Source: an uncultured Collinsella sp. (GTDB lineage: Bacteria > Actinomycetota > Coriobacteriia > Coriobacteriales > Coriobacteriaceae). Taken from it: a DNA stretch of 64,000 nt. The notes under the pieces are model-generated. The model ran no database searches. It had not been told where the DNA came from and saw nothing but the letters and a program-made list of their open reading frames with translations. Below, in pieces: positions 17,355-23,145 of this stretch. The position numbers and the translations under genes were made by a program. The number at the start of each line of letters is the position of its first letter. Positions within the stretch are counted from its first letter, which is position 1. The stretch covers positions 73,324-137,323 of the forward strand of contig CAAGCW010000030.1 of assembly GCA_900768435.1 (NCBI GenBank), written 5' to 3'.

Positions 17355-17990
17355 ATGACTGCACGCCTCATCGTTATGGATATCGACTCCACCCTCATCA
17401 ACCAGGAGGTTATCGACTTGTTGGGCGAGGAGGCAGGCGTGGGCGAGCAAGTTGCACGGATCACCGAACGCGCGATGCGCGGCGAGCTCGACTTTAAGCA
17501 GGCACTCGAGAAGCGCGTGGGACTGCTCGCCGGCTTGGACGAGAGCGTGTTCGAGCGCACCTTTGAGCGCGTGACGTTTACCCCCGGCGCGCTGGAGCTT
17601 GTGCGCTCGGCACACAGCAAGGGCTGGAAGGTCGGCGTGGTGAGCGGCGGCTTCCACGAGGTCGCCGATAAGATCGTGGCCGCCGCGGGCATCGATTTTT
17701 GCCTGGCCAACCGCCTGGAAGTCGTAGACGGCAAGCTCACCGGTAAGCTGGCGGCAGACATTGTGACCAAGGAGTCCAAGCTCATCCAGCTGCTGGATTG
17801 GGCCGTCGAGTGCGGTGTCGATATGGCCCACACCGTCGCGATCGGCGACGGCGCCAATGACATCCCCATGATTCAGGCCGCGGGCACCGGCATCGCGTTT
17901 TGCGCCAAGCCCAAGACGCGCGAGGCCGCCCCGTTTGCCATCGACGAGCGCAACCTGATGCTCGCCATGGACATCATCCTGCGCGACTAG
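17355..17990 (+). CDS. serB: Phosphoserine phosphatase (HAD family)
   Basis: 211-aa HAD hydrolase that releases serine from phosphoserine, the last step of serine synthesis. Motif I is MDIDSTLIN (about residues 7-15), with the catalytic Asp pair DxD. Motif II is VVSGGFHE. Motif III with the metal ligands is AIGDGANDIPMI, and the SerB cap is DFKQALEKRVGLLAGLDE. It lacks the N-terminal ACT domain of some SerB proteins. ATG at 17355 follows GGAAAGG; the upstream in-frame extension looks non-coding. It is the first plus-strand gene of the region and is separated from larB by 142 bp. Confidence 0.92.
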   Translation: MTARLIVMDIDSTLINQEVIDLLGEEAGVGEQVARITERAMRGELDFKQALEKRVGLLAGLDESVFERTFERVTFTPGALELVRSAHSKGWKVGVVSGGFHEVADKIVAAAGIDFCLANRLEVVDGKLTGKLAADIVTKESKLIQLLDWAVECGVDMAHTVAIGDGANDIPMIQAAGTGIAFCAKPKTREAAPFAIDERNLMLAMDIILRD

Positions 17991-18054
17991 GCGATTCACC
18001 GAGTCGATCCATCTAGTCGATCCAGCTAACAACAGAATCGAATCCTCTATGTCT

Positions 18055-18090
18055 AGTTTCCGAACAATTTTTTTCTAATGTTCGGAAACT
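18055..18090. promoter_or_regulatory. Dyad upstream of larB-larC-tetR
   Basis: The arms AGTTTCCGAAC and GTTCGGAAACT are perfect inverse complements separated by 14 bases, about 43 bp before the larB start. A possible -10 TAGACT follows at about 18104-18109. The TetR regulator at the end of this operon is the likely ligand, giving autoregulation. I found no matching copy upstream of larA. Confidence 0.55.
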
Positions 18091-18132
18091 GCCTCTCGAG
18101 TGCTAGACTCTGCACCGTCGAAGGGAACATAT

Positions 18133-18915
18133 ATGGATAAGCGAGATCTTGAGCAGTTGCTGAGCGATGTTGCCAGCGGAAGCGTTGCACCTGCCGCCGC
18201 CCTCACACGCATCCAGACGGCGCCGACCACCGACCTGGGCTTTGCGCAGCTCGATCTTTCACGCGGAGTACGCCAGGGAGCCGGCGAGGTTGTCTACGGC
18301 GCCGGTAAAACCGCGGAGCAGATTGCCGCCATTATCGAGGCGCTGCGCGATGCCGGCCAGGAGCGCATCCTGGTCACGCGTCTGGACGCAAAAAAGGCAG
18401 CCCGCACCTCGGAGCTTCTTGGCGCCAACATCGACCTGGGATATGTCCCGGACGTGCAGCTCGCCCTGGTGGGCGGCAAGCCCTCCCCCACCGGCAACGG
18501 ACGCATCGTCGTCGCCTGCGCCGGCACGAGCGACCTGCCCGTCGCCGAGGAGGCCGCATTGACGGCCGAGTTCTATGGCAACGAGGTCGACCGCCTCTAC
18601 GACGTGGGCGTCGCCGGCCTGCACCGCCTGCTCGCGCATGCCGAGGAACTTGCCCAGGCGCAGGTGGTCATCGCCATCGCCGGCATGGAAGGCGCCCTGG
18701 CGAGCGTTATCGGAGGCCTGGTGAGCTGTCCGGTCATCGCCGTTCCCACCAGCGTCGGATATGGTGCGAGTTTTGGTGGCGTGGCCGCACTGCTCGCCAT
18801 GCTCAACTCCTGCGCCAGCGGCGTTTCGGTCGTAAATATCGACAACGGCTTTGGCGCCGCCTACCAAGCAAGTCTTATCAATCATCTGAGCGCCGGCACG
18901 CCCTGCGCCCGCTAA
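18133..18915 (+). CDS. larB: LarB, nickel-pincer cofactor synthase (nicotinate adenine dinucleotide carboxylase/hydrolase)
   Basis: 260 aa. LarB carboxylates nicotinic acid adenine dinucleotide and hydrolyses it, the first step toward the Ni-pincer nucleotide used by lactate racemase. The C-terminal AIR-carboxylase-like (PurE-like) core is clear: IVVACAGTSDLPVAEEAALTA, YDVGVAGLHRLL, VIAIAGMEGALASVIGGL, PVIAVPTSVGYGASFGG and NIDNGFGAAYQAS. The N-terminal helical region resembles LarB proteins. ATG at 18133 follows AAGGGAACATAT. It is 10 nt upstream of larC. LarE, the sulfurtransferase, is not in the window. Confidence 0.94.
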   Translation: MDKRDLEQLLSDVASGSVAPAAALTRIQTAPTTDLGFAQLDLSRGVRQGAGEVVYGAGKTAEQIAAIIEALRDAGQERILVTRLDAKKAARTSELLGANIDLGYVPDVQLALVGGKPSPTGNGRIVVACAGTSDLPVAEEAALTAEFYGNEVDRLYDVGVAGLHRLLAHAEELAQAQVVIAIAGMEGALASVIGGLVSCPVIAVPTSVGYGASFGGVAALLAMLNSCASGVSVVNIDNGFGAAYQASLINHLSAGTPCAR

Positions 18916-18925
18916 GGAGCATTCC

Positions 18926-19834
18926 ATGTCAAACCATCAGCACACGCTTATCATCGACGGCACCTCGGGCATCAGCGGCGACATGACCGTCGCGGCCCTG
19001 CTCGACCTGGGCGCCAGCGAGGAGCACCTGCGCGAGCAGCTCGCCACGCTGCCGGTCGACGGCTTTTCGATTGCCGTGACACGCGTCAACAAGCATGGCA
19101 TCGATGCCTGCGACTTCGACGTGCAGCTTGCTCAGGAGCTCGAGAACCACGATCACGACATGGCCTGGCTCTACGGCAACGAATCGGCTGCCGAGCACGC
19201 ACACGAGAATGAGCACCATCACTGCCACGAGCACGAGCATGGGCACGACCACGAGCATAGGCACGACCACGACCATGACCACGAGGGTCATCATCATGCC
19301 CACCATCATCACCACCGCTCCTTGGCAGACGTCACCGCCATCATCGACGGTTCGCAGCTGAGTGACGGCGCCAAGCGTCGGGCGCTTGCCATCTTCACCG
19401 CGCTCGCCGCCGCCGAGGCCAAGGCCCACGGCAAAACGCCCGAGACCGTCATGTTCCACGAGGTGGGCGCCGTCGACTCCATCGTCGACGTCTGCTCGGT
19501 CGCCATCTGCCTCGACGACTTGGGCGTTGAGAACATAGCGGTCGAATCGCTCTCCGAGGGCCACGGAACCATCCACTGCGCCCACGGTCTCATGCCCATT
19601 CCCGTCCCCGCTGTCGTCAACCTGTGCCAGGCGGGCAATATCGCCCTCACGCCCGCACCGGTTACCGGCGAGCTCGTGACGCCCACGGGCGCCGCCATTG
19701 TCGCCGCGTTGCGCACATCCGACCAGCTGCCCTCGCGCTACCGCATCGAAGCCGTCGGTTACGGTGCCGGCAAGCGCCCCTACGAGGGCTGCTCCGGCAC
19801 ACTCCGCTGCCTGCTCGTTCACGCGGACGCTTAG
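18926..19834 (+). CDS. larC: LarC N-terminal part (LarC1) with His-rich nickel loop; C-terminal domain absent
   Basis: 302 aa. LarC inserts Ni2+ into the pincer cofactor in a CTP-dependent way. The family start LIIDGTSGISGDMTVAALLDLGA and the core MFHEVGAVDSIVDVCSVAICLDDL are present. So are HGLMPIPVPAVVNL and the PTGAAIVAALRTS to GYGAGKRPYEG segment. Between about residues 75 and 130 lies a very His-rich run of HDHEH-type repeats, a likely Ni store. The ORF stops right after GYGAGKR..., close to where LarC1 ends in L. plantarum. There LarC2 is added by a programmed frameshift. Here the next gene, 2 nt on, is a TetR regulator, so no LarC2 follows. Confidence 0.88.
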   Translation: MSNHQHTLIIDGTSGISGDMTVAALLDLGASEEHLREQLATLPVDGFSIAVTRVNKHGIDACDFDVQLAQELENHDHDMAWLYGNESAAEHAHENEHHHCHEHEHGHDHEHRHDHDHDHEGHHHAHHHHHRSLADVTAIIDGSQLSDGAKRRALAIFTALAAAEAKAHGKTPETVMFHEVGAVDSIVDVCSVAICLDDLGVENIAVESLSEGHGTIHCAHGLMPIPVPAVVNLCQAGNIALTPAPVTGELVTPTGAAIVAALRTSDQLPSRYRIEAVGYGAGKRPYEGCSGTLRCLLVHADA

Positions 19835-19836
19835 CC

Positions 19837-20376
19837 ATGGATGCCCGCAAGGCGAAAAGCCGTGCCGCCATCGTCTCGGCATTCTCCGAGCTCCTGCGCG
19901 AGGAAGATTACGGCAAGATCACCGTCGGCGATATCATCGTACGCGCCCACGTGGGCCGCGCGACGTTCTACGGACTCTTCAAGAGTAAGGACGACCTGCT
20001 GGCCGAACTCGTGGTCGACATCTGCACCCACGCGCTCGACGATGACGGCACGCCCCTCGACGACCCGCTCGTACAGGTCGAGCATATCCTCAACAACCTC
20101 TGGGAACGCCGTCAGGGTGTGAGGGCCCTCGTAGCCGGCGCCGGTTCACGCGTCTTCGCCGACAGCCTGCGCAAGGCCATCATGTCGCGCGCAGCCGAAA
20201 CCGTCCCGGCAGACCCCGCAGGCCCCGCCGGCACCATGGACCGCAGTTTCCTACTACACCACATAGCCTCAAGCTTCGTAGCCACCGTCCAATGGTGGGC
20301 CTGGCACAACTTCCAGTCCAACAAAGCCGAAGTAGCCAAAGACTACCTCTCAGCCATAAAACCCCTCTTCACCTAA
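19837..20376 (+). CDS. TetR-family regulator (probable lar regulator)
   Basis: 179 aa. The N-terminal TetR helix-turn-helix is at about residues 8-55 (AFSELLREEDYGKITVGDII; VGRATFYGLFKSKDDLLAELV). The variable C-terminal ligand domain ends SFVATVQWWAWHNFQSNKAEVAKDYLSAIKPLF. ATG at 19837 starts 2 nt after the larC stop, which indicates translational coupling. It is the last gene of larB-larC-tetR. By position it may respond to lactate or metal status and act at the 18055-18090 dyad; this is inference. Confidence 0.88.
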   Translation: MDARKAKSRAAIVSAFSELLREEDYGKITVGDIIVRAHVGRATFYGLFKSKDDLLAELVVDICTHALDDDGTPLDDPLVQVEHILNNLWERRQGVRALVAGAGSRVFADSLRKAIMSRAAETVPADPAGPAGTMDRSFLLHHIASSFVATVQWWAWHNFQSNKAEVAKDYLSAIKPLFT

Positions 20377-20516
20377 CCAAGCCCCCAACCCAAAGCACCA
20401 TCCCATCCCAAAGTCTCACCCCCATCCCAGAGCGCCTAAAAGCAAAGCGCCCCTCACATCCAAATTTTCAGATATATTTGTTGGGTTGCTTGCTCGAACA
20501 CAGCCAAGATAGCCCA

Positions 20517-20643
20517 GGGCCCGGTAAGGGTTACCTTCCCGACGCATTCCGCAGGACGCAAGAAGCTCCCGCCGCACGAAGTGCGCAGCGGGAGCTTCTT
20601 GCATGTCCGAGGACGCGGCGGAAAGTTAACCTATGCCGGGCCC
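20517..20643. repeat. 127-bp structured 3'-UTR element, copy A
   Basis: A long imperfect hairpin that starts 24 nt after the larD stop on the minus strand. Outer arms are GGGCCCGG (20517) and CCGGGCCC (20636). The central stem GCAAGAAGCTCCCGC / GCGGGAGCTTCTTGC is perfect over 15 bp. Between them lies an internal loop, ATTCCGCAG on one side and CGAGGAC on the other, then a GAC/GTC triplet stem and a 2-nt bulge. The same layout, at exactly the same length, occurs at 22996-23122. No T-tract follows on either strand. Confidence 0.7.
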
Positions 20644-20667
20644 GGACGTTATAATAGCTGCCTTCGA

Positions 20668-21399
20668 CTAGAACATGCCCAAGAAACCATGCACAAACAG
20701 CGCAGCCACAATAGCGCCGACAAACGGTGCAATGCCAGGGACAAGCAGGCCATACTTCCAGTTGTTGTCGGCCTTGTTCTTAATCGGCAGCACCTGATAG
20801 GCAAGGCGAGGACCAAGGTCACGTGCCTGGTTCATGGCGAAGCCGGTGATGCCGCCCATGCCCATGCCAACGGCCCAAACAATCAGGCCGACGCAGATAG
20901 CGAGCATCAAAACGTTCTCACCGGCACGGCTCGCAGCAGCAAGGATGGCGCTGATGAATACGAAAGTGCAGATGGCCTCGCAGAAGAAGTTGCGGGCATA
21001 GTTCGTGCCCTCGGTGGTGGGGTTGGTCGAGAAGATGTTGCGCTGGGCAATGGGATCGACAACGCCCTCGGATGCCTTGAACTCATCGGCATACATAAAC
21101 CAAGCGATCACGGCGCCCACAAAGCCGCCGAGCATATCGGCAAGCATAAAGGGGATGCAATTGCCCCACGGCACCAGGCCAACAATGCACTGGGCAAGCA
21201 CCATGGCGGGGTTCATGCACACGGCGCCGCCAAAGGTAAACAGGCAGACCGAAATGCCAAAAGACCAGGTGGTGATGGCAAACATGTGGCCGGAGCCCTG
21301 ATACTTGGTACCCTTGAGCACGGTATCGCAGTGCACACCCACGCCAAAGACGATCATGAGGGCCGTCGCGCCGAATTCGCAGAGGAGTTTGGTAAGCAT
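20668..21399 (-). CDS. larD: LarD-like aquaglyceroporin (lactate/glycerol channel) with NQA motif
   Basis: 243-aa MIP-family channel with six membrane segments. In L. plantarum larD is a lactic acid channel in the larABCDE operon, and the adjacent larA here supports the same role. The first pore motif is intact (AVCMNPAMVLAQ). The second, normally NPARD in GlpF-type channels, reads FAMNQARDLGPR, so Pro is replaced by Gln while the ARD typical of aquaglyceroporins is kept. ATG at 21399 is preceded by AAGAAAGATAAGG. It is 49 nt downstream of larA on the same strand. Glycerol uptake is the main alternative role. Confidence 0.85.
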   Translation of the reverse strand: MLTKLLCEFGATALMIVFGVGVHCDTVLKGTKYQGSGHMFAITTWSFGISVCLFTFGGAVCMNPAMVLAQCIVGLVPWGNCIPFMLADMLGGFVGAVIAWFMYADEFKASEGVVDPIAQRNIFSTNPTTEGTNYARNFFCEAICTFVFISAILAAASRAGENVLMLAICVGLIVWAVGMGMGGITGFAMNQARDLGPRLAYQVLPIKNKADNNWKYGLLVPGIAPFVGAIVAALFVHGFLGMF

Positions 21400-21448
21400 A
21401 GAACCTTATCTTTCTTGTCGGTTATAAACGATTCGTTTAAGTCGCGCG

Positions 21449-22726
21449 CTAGTGCTGCGCGACGACAACGCCCAGACCATCGGGGATGACGGCCACCTTG
21501 GCATCGGCACCCTTCATCTCAAAGGCGAGCTTGAGCGCCTCCTCGAGGGTGTTGACCGGCGTCATGTGCATATCCTTGAGCATCTGGTGATCGCACAGAT
21601 CGGTAACCATGATCACGGGGTGATGTGCCAGGATGCGAGCGAAGATCTGACTCGTCCACTGGTCGGGCAGGGTCTCGTCCTTGGGACGATCGATGCAGGC
21701 GCGCTCAAACTCCGCCGGCTCGTTGTCGGCGATGTTGTGATAGAAGCCCTCGCCGCCATGACCGTCGGCACAACCGGCGACATCGATGATCACGCCGCCC
21801 TCGGGAAGCGTGGCCTCGGCAGCGCACATGCCCTTCACGGCCTGGTAGATGTTCTGGTCGAGCGGGTAGCCGCCGTTGGTGGTGACGGCGATCTCGCACT
21901 CGACGGGCTCAACACCGGCAAGGCTCTTCACGAACTCGCAGCCAGCCTCGTGTGCCTTGTGGATGTCGCCAGCAAAAGAGCCAATGACCTCGTGCTTGCC
22001 GTTGAGCACCACGTTGAGCACGAAGGCAAGGTGAGCCATCTCGGCGGCGGCAAACATGTCCTCGCTCACGTGGTTGTGGCACAGGTTGCCGGCACGCGAA
22101 TGGGAGTCGTTCACAAACTGACCGTTGTGGTTGTACATGATGGTCTTGTAGCTGGCGATGCCGGGCAGGACGGACTTGCGGCTGCCAGAGAAACCGGCAA
22201 AGAAGTGCGGCTCAATAAAGCCCTCGGCAAGCAGCAGGTCGCAGTCGGCAGCAATCTTGTTGATGATGCACTCGCCACCAGAAGGCAGGGTGCCGATCTT
22301 TTTCATCATGCTGTCGTCGGTCGCGACATGCATGACGATCTCCTCGTTCGCAACGATCTCCTCGCCGTACTTGTTGACGAGCTCTTCGTGCGTCGAGGGA
22401 CGATGCATGCCGGTTGCAACCAGAATGCGAACGCGCGCCTCGGGTGCAGCGGCATGAATGTGATGCAGCAGAATAGGCATCGTTACACGCGAAGGAACGG
22501 GACGCGTGTGGTCGGAGCTGATGATGACGATATCCTTTTTGCCCGCGCAAAGCTCCTCAAGCGAAGGCGAGCCATACGGATTGGCAAGCGACTCCTCTAC
22601 CAGCTCTTCCTGCGATTTCGTAGTCTTAAACTCGTTTTGGTGACCTTCCATCACACCCGCGAAGTTCTTGTCCTCGAGCTTCAGATGCAACGTCTTGTGG
22701 TCAAACGGCAGTTCACATTCAAACAA
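21449..22726 (-). CDS. larA: Lactate racemase, nickel-pincer enzyme
   Basis: 425 aa. Interconverts D- and L-lactate using a covalently bound nickel-pincer nucleotide. With a TTG start at 22726 the numbering matches L. plantarum LarA. His108 is in ATGMHRPST, His174 in EPHFFAGF, Lys184 (cofactor attachment) in SGSRKSVLPGI, His200 in YNHNG and Arg75 in SSDHTRPV. That agreement, plus a GGAAGAGGG site nine bases upstream, is why I prefer TTG over the GTG at 22759. It is followed by larD. The genes for its cofactor (larB, larC) are on the opposite strand, convergent with it. Members of this superfamily can racemise other hydroxy acids. Confidence 0.93.
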   Translation of the reverse strand: MFECELPFDHKTLHLKLEDKNFAGVMEGHQNEFKTTKSQEELVEESLANPYGSPSLEELCAGKKDIVIISSDHTRPVPSRVTMPILLHHIHAAAPEARVRILVATGMHRPSTHEELVNKYGEEIVANEEIVMHVATDDSMMKKIGTLPSGGECIINKIAADCDLLLAEGFIEPHFFAGFSGSRKSVLPGIASYKTIMYNHNGQFVNDSHSRAGNLCHNHVSEDMFAAAEMAHLAFVLNVVLNGKHEVIGSFAGDIHKAHEAGCEFVKSLAGVEPVECEIAVTTNGGYPLDQNIYQAVKGMCAAEATLPEGGVIIDVAGCADGHGGEGFYHNIADNEPAEFERACIDRPKDETLPDQWTSQIFARILAHHPVIMVTDLCDHQMLKDMHMTPVNTLEEALKLAFEMKGADAKVAVIPDGLGVVVAQH

Positions 22727-22995
22727 TGACGAGCGCCCTCTTCCTTTCAACTGACACACTAGTTAAACCGTTGAGAGGATACGCCGCTCTCCGAAAAACA
22801 CCACCATTCACCGACCCGTTAACACAACATTCATATTTGGCCTACAACAAAACAGCCACGGTCCCAAAGAGAACCGCGGCCGTCTACCAAAGACACCGTA
22901 GACAGAATGGTTTACGAGGCACAGAGCCCTCCACAAAAGCGCGCGAAGCGCACCATCTTTTTTCCCAGCTTTAATCCCCGAAGACCGAGGACGAA

Positions 22996-23122
22996 GGGCC
23001 CCGATGGGTTTCCCTCTGAGCACACTCCGCAGCACGAAGCCCCCTTATCCGAAGCTCCGAAGGAGCAGGATAAGGGAGCTTCAAGTGCGAGGACGTGCTC
23101 AGAGGGAAACCCATCGGGGCCC
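22996..23122. repeat. 127-bp structured 3'-UTR element, copy B
   Basis: Starts 24 nt after the ppc stop on the minus strand. The outer stem is perfect over 28 bp (22996-23023 with 23095-23122; it begins GGGCCCCGATGGG). The internal loop is ACTCCGCAG opposite CGAGGAC, then a CAC/GTG triplet, a 2-nt AA bulge, and an inner stem GAAGCCCCCTTATCC / GGATAAGGGAGCTTC with one mismatch. Stems differ in sequence from copy A while the loop bases, triplet position, bulge and total length agree. The rest of the 419-bp ppc-larA gap has no gene. Confidence 0.75.
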
Positions 23123-23145
23123 GGTGAGAGCCACAGGGCTATCGA

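Noticed and set aside
19624..19836. Frameshift fusion of LarC with the next frame, as in L. plantarum LarC1C2
   Set aside because: The next frame upstream of the TetR start shows no LarC2-like sequence and leads into a DNA-binding domain, so a productive fusion is unlikely.
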